A stretch of DNA of 64,000 nt from contig NW_026947490.1 in NCBI RefSeq assembly GCF_034190915.1, forward strand, positions 62,981,494-63,045,493, written 5' to 3'. Positions 23,406 to 35,417 of the stretch are shown here, piece by piece. Below the pieces are notes generated by a model, which had not been told where the DNA came from, searched no databases, and saw only the letters and a program-made list of their open reading frames with translations. Made by a program: the position numbers and the translations under genes. Origin of the DNA: Cavia porcellus (Eukaryota; Chordata; Mammalia; Rodentia; Caviidae). How positions within the stretch are numbered: the first letter of the stretch is position 1; every line of letters starts with the position of its first letter.

Positions 23406-23752
23406 TGTGATGATTTGGATCTTGAGTGTCCCCACATGTCCCTGTGTTAGAGGCTCATCTCCAGGCTGACACGGTTGGGACTCAGTAGAAACAGTAATGG
23501 GCCTAGGAGAAGATTTTGTGCCGCTGGGAATGTACCCTTGAAAGGGATTATGGGATAGCACCTCTCCCTCTGTCTTCCCTCACTTCTCCATCATGGGGTG
23601 AGCAGTTTCACCGTACCAGGTGATCCTGCCTTGATGGGCTGCCTCCCACAGGCCCAAAGCAACACGATGAGTTGATCATGGACTGGAACCTCAAACCTAT
23701 GAGCCAAAAGAAGTGCTTTCTCTGTACAGATTGATTATATCAGTGATTTTTT
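23406..23752 (+). mobile_element. Solo LTR, ERVL-MaLR type
   Basis: Start GTGATGATTTGGATCTTGAG then TGTCCCCACATGTC; end GAGCCAAAAGAAGTGCTTTC then TATATCAGTGA. About 350 bp, no internal coding part. Confidence 0.7.
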
Positions 23753-23754
23753 TT

Positions 23755-24660
23755 TATACAGATGGAGGGCTAGCTTAGGCATCCAAACCATTATTTACAA
23801 TGGTAAAAATGTTAGGAGTATTTTGGTGAGTTCACTTGTGTTCAGCCATACAATAAAAACACATCGTTTATAAATAATGACACAGAAAGCTTTTCAGAAT
23901 ACATTGTTAAATTGCAAAGCAGGTTTTAAAGCAGTGCTTATAATGTGAGCACATTTTTAAAAGTGTAGGCATTAGATACGCATTAGAGAAGGACTTGAAT
24001 CGTATTCACCAAACTAAACAAGTGATTATACCTGAATGCTGGAATAAGAATTATTTCAGTCTCCAATTTTACACATGGGTGTTTTGTAATCTGTTTTATA
24101 ATGAATACGAATTACTTTCTTGAAAATAAAAAATCCAATTAATTTTAATTTTCTAGCATTGGGAAATATCTAGGGCAGAAATTCTTACTGTTTCCTAAAA
24201 ACAGCTTTGAAACAGAAGTGCAAATGGGATATTCAACACATATATGAGTCTTTGAAACTGCAAGAATAGTAACTTTAACATCTAAAGTATCATAAGAACA
24301 TTCTTAACCCTTGATACATGTTTGTAATAGCTTTAAATGACAGTAATGATGTGCTATAACTGAGACATTGTGAAGTGGCCCATAAATTCTAACCATTTCC
24401 TTGTTTGGTTTTTGGCAGTTAAGTATCTGCATTGTAGTCTAAGGATGTAGAAATCAGATAATTGAAATAACTCAAAGGATCACTTATCCATTGTTTCACA
24501 TAATATTGTTGTTTTAGAAAAAAATAATTTTGATTATTTGTTTACTCCCTTGTGGAGATCTAAACAACTTTGTGATTATTAGATATTTATATTTTTACCT
24601 GAATAAATCTAATAGAAGTATACTCTCACCTAAAATAAAGCAACATTAAAAATAAAGTCT
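23755..24660. other. Intergenic, AT-rich, no feature recognised
   Basis: No repeat or exon that I can name. Rich in AAATAAA-like words. Confidence 0.45.
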
Positions 24661-24662
24661 TA

Positions 24663-24762
24663 GGGCCAAGGATGTAACTCAATGGCACAGTGCCTGCCTG
24701 GCAAACACAAGGTCCTGAGTTCAATTCCTGGCATCAATAAATAAAAATAAATAAATAAATAC
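24663..24762 (+). mobile_element. ID-like SINE, older copy
   Basis: GGGCCAAGGATGTAACTCAA, TGGCACAGTGCCTGCCTGGC, GAGTTCAATTCCTGGCATCA, then an (ATAA)n tail. The variant CACAGTGCCTGCCTGGCAA differs from the young copies, indicating an older subfamily. Confidence 0.85.
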
Positions 24763-25685
24763 AACAATAGTTGCATAAACTTTTCTATGCTTTGAAGATG
24801 CCTTTTCTCCTATGTGCCATTGCATGTTCAAATTATTATACTAATTTCATCTCATTCCAAAATTTATTTTATCCATTCTTATATGTCTCCAGCTTCTAGT
24901 CTTTCTCTGACAAATGGTTACTATATTTTCTAGCTCTCAAAATATCTTATACTTTAATTCCTATAAGTGCAAGATGTAAAGGTGATATTTGGATGTTTCT
25001 GAAGTGCAGTTGTCATAGCTGGCTTGGATTTATATAACAGATGGGCTCCTTATACTCCCAGTTCATTATTTTCTCATTTTCCAGTAATAGCAGTTGATAC
25101 TTTGCTTGATCTGTCAAAACAAACAGTAGCTTTTCTTCTCCCATGTCACGCCACCTTGATTAATTAATTGATAAAAGACATACTTTTGTGAAATCTACTC
25201 TAAGAGCATAAAAATTGCATAAATGAATTATATTATCGACCTTTGATGTTCAGAGTTAAGATTTGTCATTACAGTTTGGATTTATGTCCTGGTTCATTCT
25301 TATTGCTGCAAAGATACACTAGTATATATGAGTATGGGCCATGCAGATTGAAGAATCTATAGTTGGTTGGCTTTTGCCAGTAGATCAGTTATACTAGCAA
25401 TTACAAGCCTAAATGTATGCAAGGGCCATGCAAGCAATCTGAAGAAGAGGGACGAGCTAGATACTTGAAAAAAATAATACAGATCGAACTTCCAGTTGAT
25501 GTGTTTAGCCTCCATGTCTGGGAGATAGAAGTAGACAGTGAAGACTGTGAGACTCAAAAGGTAGATAAATTATTATCCACTATCAGTCAGTTGTTGCTAG
25601 ATCTTACTATTATTTAAAAGATGCTCATGTCTTGATAATCTCTCAAATATTATGTGTAATAGTTGTATTATTTTACTGGGGAACA
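24763..25685. other. Intergenic, no feature recognised
   Basis: AT-rich. Overlapping frames at 25357-25617 show nothing familiar. Confidence 0.4.
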
Positions 25686-25689
25686 GAAT

Positions 25690-25882
25690 ATCTTTAGATT
25701 GAGTGGCTTAAACAACAGAAGTGCACATTTTCTCACATCTCTGGAGGCTGCAAGGCCAAGGTCCAGGTGCCAGCAGGGGTATTTCTGGTGAAATTCTCCT
25801 CCTGGTTTGCAAACAGCCACCTCCTCACAAGCTGATCTTTTCCTCTGTGTGTGCACCCCAAGAGCCAACTCTGGTGTGTCTG
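25690..25882 (-). mobile_element. LTR fragment, MaLR/MLT-like
   Basis: Reverse-orientation text: GAGTGGCTTAAACAACAGAA, then TCACATCTCTGGAGGCTGCA, AGGCCAAGGTCCAGGTGC. Truncated on the right against mariner sequence. Confidence 0.65.
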
Positions 25883-26038
25883 TGTTAGTTGTGCTGCTAT
25901 GGTTGCCTTGAAGTCCTGACCTAATTCAAAATGTTTGGCTCTCGTGGTCATTTTGACTTTGAGGAAATCACATAGTGCCAGACCTGGTGGGTAAGGTGGA
26001 CAAGGATACACCATAGCAGCTGTCGGAGCTGTCATCAC
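25883..26038 (-). pseudogene. mariner transposase C-terminal fragment (minus)
   Basis: Minus-strand translation contains YPCPPYPPGLALCDFLKVKM followed by TTRAKHFELGQDFKATIAAQ. This is the mariner motif around the third catalytic Asp (PPYSPDLAPxD type). The SPD is changed to PPG, while the Asp of CDF is kept. The frame runs on into the neighbouring LTR, so the visible open frame (25733-26038) is a chance fusion. Transposase of a Tc1/mariner DNA transposon; fossil. Confidence 0.75.
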
Positions 26039-26084
26039 TGGATGACACTTGGAAGCAGCATTTACTGTATTGATTTTTTAAAAT

Positions 26085-26205
26085 CAAAACTCATAAAGAC
26101 ATCCATAATACAGGACTTCCAGAACTGCTTTAGAAAGTTGCAAGAACAATGGGATTCAAGTGCTCAAATTGAGAGGGAGTATTTTGAGAGACATTAATGG
26201 CAATA
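26085..26205 (+). pseudogene. mariner transposase tail (plus strand)
   Basis: On the + strand the frame DFQNCFRKLQEQWDSSAQIE then REYFERH and a TAA stop (about 26118-26201) matches the extreme C-terminus typical of mammalian mariners (FRKWQ..WDKC...G.YFEG pattern). In an intact gene it would directly follow the piece read on the minus strand at 25883-26008. Here the two face each other. Confidence 0.75.
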
Positions 26206-26209
26206 CATC

Positions 26210-27140
26210 TTTTACTGTAATAATTTTTCAATTTAACCATTCACCAGATAGCTTAATCAGATTGTGTAACTTACACACTCATACAGATCTGCCAAAATGA
26301 AACCCAATAACTAATATGGTCTAATAAAAAAGATACCCATTAATCAATAGAAAATGAAAGAAAATAATTAGTGAAAAAGTGTGCCAAATCTGTCTTGGCC
26401 AATATAGGTTCAAATTATGATCTCAGACTACAGGATGTAATTTTGGGCAGTCTGACTGCTGATGTCCCAGTAGGGAGATTGACAAATTCTTCTGAAGATG
26501 TAAATAATCGTAACATTAGGCATAGGTCATAAAACAACAGAGCTAGTGACATTGTCTGCCTCCAATTAGGCAAGTACTCAAGTCTTCCAAAAGTCTCCCA
26601 AGGTTAGAAGTTCTCATCATGCCTTACACACATTGCACCAAAGTCAGACAATTAATATAAGAAAATTACTTGAAAATTACTTTAAGAAACCTGAGCATAA
26701 TCCTACAAACCAGTATGTCTCAGACCTCTGCATAAGTAAGACCCTGTAAAGTTTGGGGCCCCGTGCAATTTACTGAGTCAGAATCTTTAGGGAATCCAAA
26801 CCTCAAATTTCCAAGTAGTAATGACTGAATTTTTAGCATAGAGATAAAAATCTAAGTGTTGCTAAAAATTTCTAGGGATATAATGAGTAGATTAAGGATT
26901 AAGGATTTTATTTATTGGACCTAGTATAAAATAGTAAAGGATTCAAACTAAGGCATAGAAATATAAAAGAACTCACATGAGAAAACAAAATTAAGTAACA
27001 ATTCCCAATAGTGACAGGAGTCCTAAAAGTAACCAGCAGTCTTCCATGCCTTAGAGAAAAAAGCCATGGAGCGTGAGTGTCCCCTTGAAGCACCCTGCTG
27101 TGCCTCTGGAGCAGATCTGCCCAACAGAAATGTGATAGGA
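26210..27140. other. Intergenic; possible MER5A scrap near 26745-26810
   Basis: Mostly unassigned. TTGGGGCCCCGTGCAATTTA, then CTGAGTCAGAATCTTTAGGG, resembles part of the hAT element MER5A, but the match is short. Confidence 0.35.
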
Positions 27141-27156
27141 GCTACCATGTGGTTTT

Positions 27157-27269
27157 TTTTTTTTTTTTTTTTTTGGTCTTTTTCGTTTTTATCGGTACCG
27201 GGGATCGAACTCACGACTGGCTGCTTGCAAGGCAGGCGCTTATGCCGCTGAGCTAAATCCCCAGCCCCA
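27157..27269 (-). mobile_element. ID-like SINE, young, perfect 14-bp duplication
   Basis: Long T run, GGTCTTTTTCGTTTTTATCG, GTACCGGGGATCGAACTCAC, GCCGCTGAGCTAAATCCCCA. Flanked by TACCATGTGGTTTT at 27143-27156 and 27270-27283. Confidence 0.95.
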
Positions 27270-27283
27270 TACCATGTGGTTTT

Positions 27284-27760
27284 AATGCTTCTAGGAATCA
27301 TATCTTAAGGGTTTTAAACAAGGGTTTTAATTTAACCCAAAGCATTTAAAATATTAACCACTTAATCAATGTAAGAACTACTCATAAGATGCCTTATATT
27401 TCCCATTGCACCATAATGTGGAGACTGGTAAGCATCCGAGCTCATGACATAATTCAGTTCACACTTGGCACAATTCAGTTCACACTCATGGTCCTTCAGA
27501 ACTCATAGCCGTAACAAAAAAGGCTCGTGTTTACTGTGTTTGACAAGAATCTGTCCGCTCTGTGCCTCGTATCAAGGTGAGCTCTATTCAGTGAATGAGT
27601 TTTCATTATTTCTTTGGGTTATGTTCTCATCAGCCTCTCTACCTCAGGGCTGTCTTCCTGCCTGACAGTTCTCTTGTTTGCTCTGGTATGGTGGCTTCTC
27701 AAATTCAGATCTATGACTTTGAGCATGCCTCACCTGCAAGTCTAGAGTCAAAATTCTATT
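27284..27760. other. Intergenic, no feature recognised
   Basis: Contains a local duplication, AATTCAGTTCACACT, at 27451-27465 and 27472-27486. Nothing else is named. Confidence 0.4.
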
Positions 27761-27761
27761 T

Positions 27762-28685
27762 TGGTATTGTTTTAACAAAAACTTGTGTTAAAGTATACCT
27801 CATAAGAAATTTACCATTTTGATTATTTTTAAATATAAAATTGAGAGGTGTCAAGTATATTCACATTGTTGTCCAACTGTTACCAAACTTGATTCTTTTT
27901 CTTAAAAGAGGGTAAAACAAAACATAACAAAGCAGATCAGAAGAAAACAATGTAAGTGACACAGATTTCAAAGCATGACAACAGGAGATCTACAGTGGCT
28001 ACCATGTCTCTTGTTTTCTTCTAAATAGTTGTCTATATCTTCACACATAATGGATTCATACAAAACAAAAAAGTGTAAAACTGATCAGAACAGAGTAATG
28101 AAGGCATTAGACCTTCAAAACCAGACAATAGGAAAATCAACAATGGCTACTGCGATGTCTCTTGTTCTCTTCAAAATAGCTGTGCATAACCAAACCTAAT
28201 TGTTACAGTAGTGCTATTACACTCTCTCCAGAACTGTTTTACCATCCCAGCCTAAAACTCTATACTTACTAATTAAATAATGACCCAGTTGCTTTCCCCA
28301 GCCCATGATATCTGCTATTCTTCCTGTGTGAATCTGCCTATTTCGGGTGTCTCCTGTAGGTGGTTTCGGCCAATATGTGTCTTCTGTGTCTCAGTTGGCA
28401 ATGTTTTCAAGATGAGTCTGTGTAAGAGAGCTAGCTGACTAATATTCCACCATGTGTATGGACCACACTGTGTGTCTGCTGAGCACACGTGGGTTGTTGC
28501 CAAACTTGGCTCTCGGTAATGTTGCTATGAGCATGGGTACAGCATACAAACATCTAAGGGGGCCTGCTGTCCATTTTTTGGGGGGTATATCCCCAGGACT
28601 GGAATTGCTGCAAGCAGCTATTCCTAAAACCAAACTATTCAAGTCTGTAATAAGAAAAGCTGCTTTGGGCCAATCCTTCCCAGCA
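27762..28685 (-). mobile_element. L1M 3' UTR, with 150-bp-unit insert
   Basis: Antisense old-L1 3' end: AAAGTATACCTCATAAGAAA, TTTACCATTTTGATTATTTT, TTCACATTGTTGTCCAACTG, then from about 28212 CTCTCCAGAACTGTTTTACC and on to ACTAATATTCCACCATGTG. Between 27899 and 28211 lie two of the A/C-rich units described separately. Confidence 0.75.
27905..28211 (-). repeat. Two about 146-bp A/C-rich tandem units (copy 1)
   Basis: Unit starts near 27913 and 28059. Shared blocks: CAATGTAAGTGACACAG-like, a GACAACAGGAGATC / GACAATAGGAAAATC block, then GTGGCTACCATGTCTCTTGT / ATGGCTACTGCGATGTCTCT and an ATAGTTGT / ATAGCTGT end. Confidence 0.8.
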
Positions 28686-28777
28686 GGTTAAATGAATTCA
28701 AGATAAATTCACACAGGCTATCAGGGACTCTCTTAAGCATTTCAACAGCTTCACAGTCATTGACCCCCTAAGGCAAG

Positions 28778-29075
28778 AATCTCCTTGTTATTATCTGAAT
28801 CTTTGTTTCTCCTCAAGAGTCTTGTGTTGAAACCTAATACACAAGGCAAAGGCATTATAATGTGGGATCCCTGGGAGGTTGGTTAGGATTAACATCCTTT
28901 AAAACAGGCCCCAGGGAGCGTGTAAGCCACTTCACCCTTTTACTTTGTAAGGACACACAGGAGAGATCATCCATAAGGAATTAGCCCTCCACAGATGAAA
29001 TCTGCTGGCACCTGGACCTTAGACAGCCTAGTCTCCAGGACTGTGAGCAATACATTTTTATTGTTTATATTACAG
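28778..29075 (+). mobile_element. LTR, MLT/MaLR-like, truncated
   Basis: GTGTTGAAACCTAATACACA, GGTTGGTTAGGATTAACATC, then GTCTCCAGGACTGTGAGCAA and TACATTTTTATTGTTTATAT, a standard 3' end. Confidence 0.65.
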
Positions 29076-29079
29076 TCTA

Positions 29080-30370
29080 AGGATTTCATTAAACGGGCTA
29101 AGCACCTCCAGTGACTTTATCCCACTAGTATATTTTAAATCTGAATGAGCCATGTTCTCCCAAAGCATGATCCAGTCAATGCAAACTAAGCACTTAAGAA
29201 GGTATAGTCTCATTTTTGGAACAACAGTAAACTCTTGCAACTGGTCTCCTGGTACTGCCACTTTGGCCTTAAAATGACTGGACCTCTCCTAAGTTCTGTT
29301 ATGTGCACTAGAGGCAAATGTGAGGTCTCTGCAACTCTGACCTGCCATTTGATAATTTCAGAACAAGAAACTGAGAGCCCTTGAAAAGTTTGTGCTGAAG
29401 CTGTGATAAATATTCTTCCAACTCCAAAGTATGTCTTGAATGTGTTAATTTGCTCAATTTGTCCTATGAATGTAATCCAGATTTACATACAGGCCCATTA
29501 AATGGTTAGACCAGTTCCCTGACTGTCAAAATGTTCTCGTGTGGCTCCACACAGTCTTCTAGTATCATGCATACTCCTTCATTTGCACAGAAACTGGTGC
29601 CCTAACCAACCAGGTCTTGCCTGAATGTAATGCACACCTGGGGAGGAGCCCGTGGTTAGACACCAGGTTTGCTTTGAAGATGTGTTCCTTTTTTCAAGCT
29701 TTGATGCTTGTTCCTAATCTTCAGTCCTAAGCTGTAAAACTTTAAGGGATCGCTTTAATTATTTTGTTCTGTTTGAAGCAATAAACAGCTGCTGATGCTG
29801 CTTGAAGACAGAAGACAAGACAAGCTAGCACGCTTTAATCTGTTCAGTCAATTTCTTTGGCTTATTCTCTTAATCTGAACTAATTATGAGCTACAAAAAC
29901 AAACCGGAAGGTGTAAGGGGAGAGGCGTCTTTTCTCCACGTCGGGGTGTCCTGAATATGTGAGACAGATGTGTTCAGCCAAGACTCCTGGTCACCCTTCT
30001 TGCTTACCCTGCTCATTGCCTCTCAGAGGCAAAACGGGCTTCTGCACCGTGGCTGTGTGAGGTTTTCCTTCCCTTTCCTTTTTCTGGGTACCATTTTAAC
30101 AATTTCATTAAAAAGAAGGAAAATTTTTATTTATGCCTCGAGGCAGCTTGTGATCCAGAGAAGAGAAGAGGATTTCCCATGATCACTAGGAAACCTTCCA
30201 TTGTATTTTAGTTGATAAGATGCAGCCCTGCTGAAATTTCTGTTCAGGAAAATCATCAGACTTGACACAAATGTTCACAATTTTCTTTTCCTCAATTCAG
30301 TTCATTCTAATTTCACCCTAACACCCAGTCTTACCTCCCACTATTCTTTAAATATATTCTACATGTACCC
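29080..30370. other. Low-repeat intergenic stretch
   Basis: No repeat I recognise over about 1.3 kb. AT-rich blocks such as GGGATCGCTTTAATTATTTT and AATAAACAGCTGCTGATGCT have the look of conserved non-coding DNA, but that is only an impression. Confidence 0.4.
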
Positions 30371-30373
30371 TAG

Positions 30374-30440
30374 TCAAAAATATATATATATATAAAATAC
30401 ATTTTGACTCATATCAACTCAATATCATATATATGAGTCA
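30374..30440. repeat. (TA)n-rich low-complexity
   Basis: ATATATATATATATAAAATA followed by repeated CATATATGAGTC and ATGTTGACTCA words. Confidence 0.8.
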
Positions 30441-31765
30441 CATATGTTGACTCAGATGTGAAAAAACCTACACACTTCCTTTAATTTTTACCCATCCTTC
30501 CACTGATGGGTGAAAAATTTGACTCCACCGATTAAAAGCATAGGGCCTTTTTTGATTTAAAATAGCTCCTTTGGGTTGCCTGCCACATCATCCCGAGTTT
30601 GCCACCTTCCTGGGTGTTCTGTCCTTTCTGGCCTTGGGCTCTGTGGGCAGGAGGAAGTGGGGGGCGGGGAAGGACAGGAAGTCCTCCAGGTGGCCATGCT
30701 GGGCCATGCGTGTGAGGCCGCCCTAAGCTCCTGGGCTGAGCACTCACCCTCAGGTGGCTGGGCATGGTGGGCTGCTGAATCTGGGCCTTCTCTGGGAGGT
30801 TTAAACCCTTCCAAGATGCCTCTAACGTTAAAAGCATTTTTTCTTCCAACTCCAAAGTATGGCAGACCCTCTCACAGGCAACCTCGTTCCCTTCTCTTCT
30901 TAGATTCCCTGACACTTCCTCCCCAGACACAGGGGTCTGACTCTCCTCTGTGTGACAGGAATTTTTTCAATCCCATCCTCCTTTGTCCTTCTTTAAGGCC
31001 AGTGCTCCAAACTTTGGTTCTTTATACAGCAACTCTGCTCCAAAAGGTCTGAGGAAACCTTCTACTGCTGCTTGCAAGGCCAGTTTGGGAGACCGTTATT
31101 TATTTGCAGACATTATTTTGAAAAGGTAGTTTGAAACTCCAAGCTGAGCAAGGACTTCTTTGTTCTTGGTGGCAGCCTGTCTTCCTTCCCCTGCAAAACA
31201 TTGTCTTTAGTCTCCTGGCTTAAATAGAGGGAGGCTGCGGAATTTTAAAAACAACCCACTAACCAACAAAACAAACAAAAACTGACTCTGGAAATACTAA
31301 GGAGGAAAAACACATCATATGGTATTTCAAAATATTGCTTCCTCCAATCAGCCAAACTAAACTATGTTTCTTCCCTCAAATAAGTCCAGAGAGTCAGTTT
31401 TAACTTCATGCTTACTTTGCTGTTGTCTGGATTTTTACATTCGTTGATGTAGGCAATTTCTCCTTTTGTTCCAGATTTATTGAAATGAAGATTAGCAGTG
31501 AAACTGATTTTTTTTTACTGGTGCCAGAGCTAGCATGCCTCACCTTTGCAGCTGCCCTCCTCAGAGAAATGAAAGTATAAAGCATTGTGTGTGGTAAAAA
31601 TAGCTTCCATAACCTGATGCCAGCTCTTAGTAACAGAAAGTTCTATGGTTTGTGGAGGTGACTTTATCCACCAAGTCTATGGGAAAACATTGGCTTAAAT
31701 CTCATAAAGTGAAAAGCTCATCACTCTCCTGGTATTTCCAGGAATTCTTGAGTGGCACATACTTT
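30441..31765. other. Intergenic; GC-rich patch 30590-30930
   Basis: A local GC-rich patch, with GGGGGCGGGG at 30660-30669, gives long overlapping frames on both strands (plus 30576-31052, minus 30532-30930). No domain, no splice pattern. Too short and CpG-poor to call a CpG island by eye. Confidence 0.4.
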
Positions 31766-31769
31766 TTGT

Positions 31770-32252
31770 CTGTTATGGTTTAAACCTAAAATGTTCCCCC
31801 AAAATGTTCATATGTTCAGAGATGGGGCTTTCTGAAAGCTGACTAGATAGTGACAGCTCTAAGCCCATCTATAATTAATTCATTGATGAATTTGTAATTT
31901 ATAACATTGGGAGATGATAGACTTAGGAGGTGGAGACCAATCGAAGGAATTGGGCCATGAGGTTGTGATGCTGGGGCCTATAATTTGTCTCCACGCCTTT
32001 CCTCTCTGCCCCTCTCTCTGCCTATCTCATGCTTCTCTCTGTCTCTCTCCTTTCTTAACTACAACATAAGCAGTTTTGCTTTTCCATACCCTCCACCATG
32101 GGTTTTTTTTTTCCCACACCATAGGCCTAAAAGCAAAGAACCCAGTTAACCGTAGACTGACACCTCTGAAGCCATGAGCCAAAATAAACTTTTCCTCCTT
32201 TAAGTTATTTTATCAGATATTCTGTCACAGCAATGAAAAGCTGAATAACACA
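31770..32252 (+). mobile_element. Solo LTR, ERVL-MaLR type
   Basis: Start GTTATGGTTTAAACCTAAAA then TGTTCCCCCAAAATG; middle GAATTGGGCCATGAGGTTGT; end GAGCCAAAATAAACTTTTCC then GAAAAGCTGAATAACACA. Almost complete, about 480 bp. Confidence 0.75.
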
Positions 32253-32611
32253 CCTCATAACCCCAGTAGTTACTTGATCACCCAGATTTTCATTTTCTCT
32301 CTCGCCTTACCTGTTCCAGGCACAGGCATTGCTGTTTCCTTCTTCCTTTAACCCCCATGTGACCTCAGATATATAATTAGGCCTTTTTCTTTTATTTCTG
32401 AAAAGTCCTGCCCAAAGTAAACATGGGTAGGAGACACTAGATGGTGACCCAGGAGTGGGGCACTAGCTGGGAAATATTTCCTCTTGATGTTTAGCCTTCT
32501 TGTCTACCCGGCCATTCTCATGATCAAGAATCTCTCACTAACACTACATGCCTTATTGGGTTTTCTCCTAGCTTCCCGCTTCACCGCTCCTCCTCATTTC
32601 CAGCAGCCTCT

Positions 32612-33000
32612 CCTTGTGTCAGTTACTTTTCTCTCATTGCCGAAATGGAATATCCAATGTCGAAATTAAGGAAGGAAGGGTTTATTTAGCTAGCGGTTTG
32701 TGGAGGTTTCAATCCATAATCAGCTGGTTTCAAGGCAGGGTGGGGTGGCACAGGGGTAGCATGTGAAGGCAGCAAAGCAACAGGAGCAAATGTAGGGAAA
32801 GAGCAAGCCTCTTCTCCATTATATTGCAAGCAGGCTGCTAACCTCCACCCGGAATGGGTATAGCCCTAACACCACCTCCTTGCCTTCCTCCTGCACAGGC
32901 TGAGAATGTTTACATGCTAAGGACCCTGGCTCCCTGCTGAATGGCTTAGTCAAACTTCTAAACTTCTCAAGTTGACACAGTGGCTCACCCTAACATTTCC
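32612..33000 (-). mobile_element. Solo LTR-like repeat, reverse orientation
   Basis: Reversed 3' end (TGTCAGTTACTTTTCTCTCA, GGAAGGAAGGGTTTATTTAG, TTTGTGGAGGTTTCAATC) and reversed start (CTTCTCAAGTTGACACAGTG). The same family recurs at 34800. MaLR-like architecture. Confidence 0.65.
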
Positions 33001-33049
33001 CTGCTCACCTAGACAGTATTCCCTCCCTACTTCTCTCCTATACTCAAGT

Positions 33050-33535
33050 ATTTCTGTATTAATTAGCTTTTGCTGCTTTATTAACCATTAGTAACAGCCA
33101 TTTGTTTAGCTGGTGATTCTACTGGGTCAGCAGTTTAGACTGGATTCAGCTGGGTGCCTGCAGGAATCTGCTGTCACTTGTAGGCTGGCTTCACTTTTCT
33201 GCCAAGGCTTCCATGTGGCCTCAGTTGGGCAACTGGGACGGGCTGAATCTGCTCCGTGCAGTCTCTCTTACTCCAGTGAACCAGCCTGGGTGTGTGGAGG
33301 CTGGGTCAGGTTCCAGGAGAACAGCCAGAACTGTGACAGGATTTCTGAAGCCGTGACTTCTGGAAGAACAAGTCCCAAGGTCACCACTTGGTGGGATGCC
33401 ACAAAGTCACGCTGTGAAGCAATCTGTAGGATGGGGTTGGGCAGGGAGACAAATCCTCAGGGTCCTCCTTCCATAACCAAAGCAGCCCTTGAGTGGTTTC
33501 CACCAAAACACATCTCTTTCCACTCAGAATAGTTT
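33050..33535. repeat. Ancient repeat, family unassigned
   Basis: TGGTGATTCTACTGGGTCAG, GCAGTTTAGACTGGATTCAG and later GGCTTCCATGTGGCCTCAGT recall a common ancient mammalian repeat. The open frame at 33113-33532 is contained in it and is not a gene. Confidence 0.45.
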
Positions 33536-34795
33536 TCAGCCACCTCTTCAACTTCTGGGTTTTTCCTTCCCAAAACATATGGAAATAATGTCAGGGTGTA
33601 AAATTTAAAATACTTGCTTTGGATCCTGGATTATGGTGATAATTTATTTTTTTAAATCATCAGCGCCTGTCATTTATAGTGGTTTTAAGAGAAGTGAACA
33701 GTATACATACATATTTATTTCCACTTTATTTATATTCATCCAGCATAGACTTCCACAAGGACATGTATCTAACCCCTATATGGTGGTGGTCATACAAGGC
33801 TCTGAGCTACGATGTTTGCTAGAGAAATAGGCTAATTCCAAACCGTGACATAGATTTTTAAGGTACACTACAGTTAATTTCTCGTTATGAAATGCAACAT
33901 AAAGCAAAGATCCTTTTTAATTCAATTATCAAAGTAATAGAAGTAATAAAGAAGTGAGTGAGATTTCTGTGAAGTAATAATAAGAAGAAAAACATAGCAT
34001 TCTTTCTAAGGCAAAAGTTGATAAGGATAAAAACAATCAGCCTGGAAAAACACATTTCAAAAAGTTTAGGGTGCTGACAAAACAAATAAATAAAAAATGA
34101 AAAAGACCCGATGGAAAGAAAGGAGTCCAGAGGAGCTGGACGCTCTTGAAACAAACAGTTTTGGCAGGTGAACGAGCTATATGGGAAGTGCAGGACTGAG
34201 AACAGAGCGCCAAATTGGCCAAGCAGAGCTCTGCAACATTCTGAAAGGCAAATTAGGGACCCACAAGAAGAGATCCCGCCAGATCACCAAGGATGAACAA
34301 AAAGAGGGCTCCCAAAGGTGCTGCGACCACATCAAAGGGAGAAAGAGAACACAGTGTGGGTGCACATAAAAGACCTCAGGAAGCCATTCATCAGATACAT
34401 TTTTAAACGCTAAATTATTACTAAAAATTTAACTAAATAACCAGTCCTGAGTTTCATATATTTCTCTGCAGACCGGATACCTGGCTGTACAATCAGCACC
34501 AACTAAGATACTTTCAGTTGCAAATACCAGAAACCCTAACTCAAAATGCCCGTTCTTTTCTTTTCTTTTTTTTTTTGGTGGTGCCAGTGATCTATAACCC
34601 AGCGATCTATAATCTATAATTCACACGCCAACTACATCCTCTATCACTGATCGACCCCCCGAACTCCCCAAAATGGCTTTTAAAATCATGGGAATGTATT
34701 GATTCATGTAAATGAAGAGACCCAAGACAGACTGATCCTGGGGTAAAATTTGATCAAAGTTTGAATTTATTTTTAAGGATTTATCTTGGTTGTGA
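33536..34795. other. Intergenic, no clear feature
   Basis: AT-rich. A T run and a small duplicated GATCTATAA motif at about 34590-34620 could be a wrecked SINE. Confidence 0.4.
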
Positions 34796-34799
34796 ACCT

Positions 34800-35205
34800 C
34801 CTGTTGCCGAGTGTCTTGCTTACTTTTACTTCTCTGTCATTGCTGGGGCAAAAAACCTGACATCCAAAATGAAGGAAGGAAAGGTTTATTTAGCTTACAG
34901 TTTGTGGAGGTTTCAGTCTGTAATCAGTTGGCTCCAAGGCAGAGCAGCATGGCACTGGGGCAACACTTCAAGGCAGCAGCCAGAGCAAAAAGGGAAAAAC
35001 AAACCTTTTCTCCTCCCTTTACTGTACACAGGCCAGCACCCCACTCCCACTCCCAACTTCAGGGCCTGCAGCCCTGACAAAATTTCTTTGCCCTCCTTTG
35101 CACAGGATGAGAATGTTTACAAAGTAACTGGCTCACTGCTCAGGTAAACTCAGTTAATGTGGAAACTTTTCAGATTGACACAATGTATCAACCAGCCAGA
35201 ATGTC
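34800..35205 (-). mobile_element. Solo LTR-like repeat, reverse orientation
   Basis: Same family and orientation as 32612-33000: AGGAAAGGTTTATTTAGCTT, GTTTGTGGAGGTTTCAGTCT, GGATGAGAATGTTTACAAAG, TTTTCAGATTGACACAATGT. The frame at 34761-35147 is part of it. Confidence 0.65.
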
Positions 35206-35417
35206 TCATTTTAATATCCTGCTTCACTGAGCTTTGCAGATATTTTGTTCCCTGAAAATCAAAAAAGTTGTGGCAATTCTGCCTAGGCTAAGTTTATCAC
35301 AGCTGCTTTTCCAATAGCTCTAATGACAGTAACGATTTTTAAATTAAAGTATGCACACTTTTTCTTAGACTAATGTTATTGCACATTCAATAGACTACCC
35401 TATAAGGTAAGTAACAT

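Noticed and set aside
25733..26038. 101-codon frame as a complete small gene
   Set aside because: It is a chance fusion of a mariner transposase scrap with antisense LTR sequence.
27157..27269. tRNA gene
   Set aside because: Has A- and B-box-like sequence but is one copy of a dispersed SINE with poly(A) and target duplications; it lacks a tRNA 3' half.
27905..28211. CRISPR-like array
   Set aside because: The repeated units are long, diverged and contiguous, with no short exact repeats and unique spacers, and the host is a mammal.
30532..31052. Overlapping 158- and 132-codon frames in a GC-rich patch
   Set aside because: Open on both strands because of base composition. No exon boundaries or domain.
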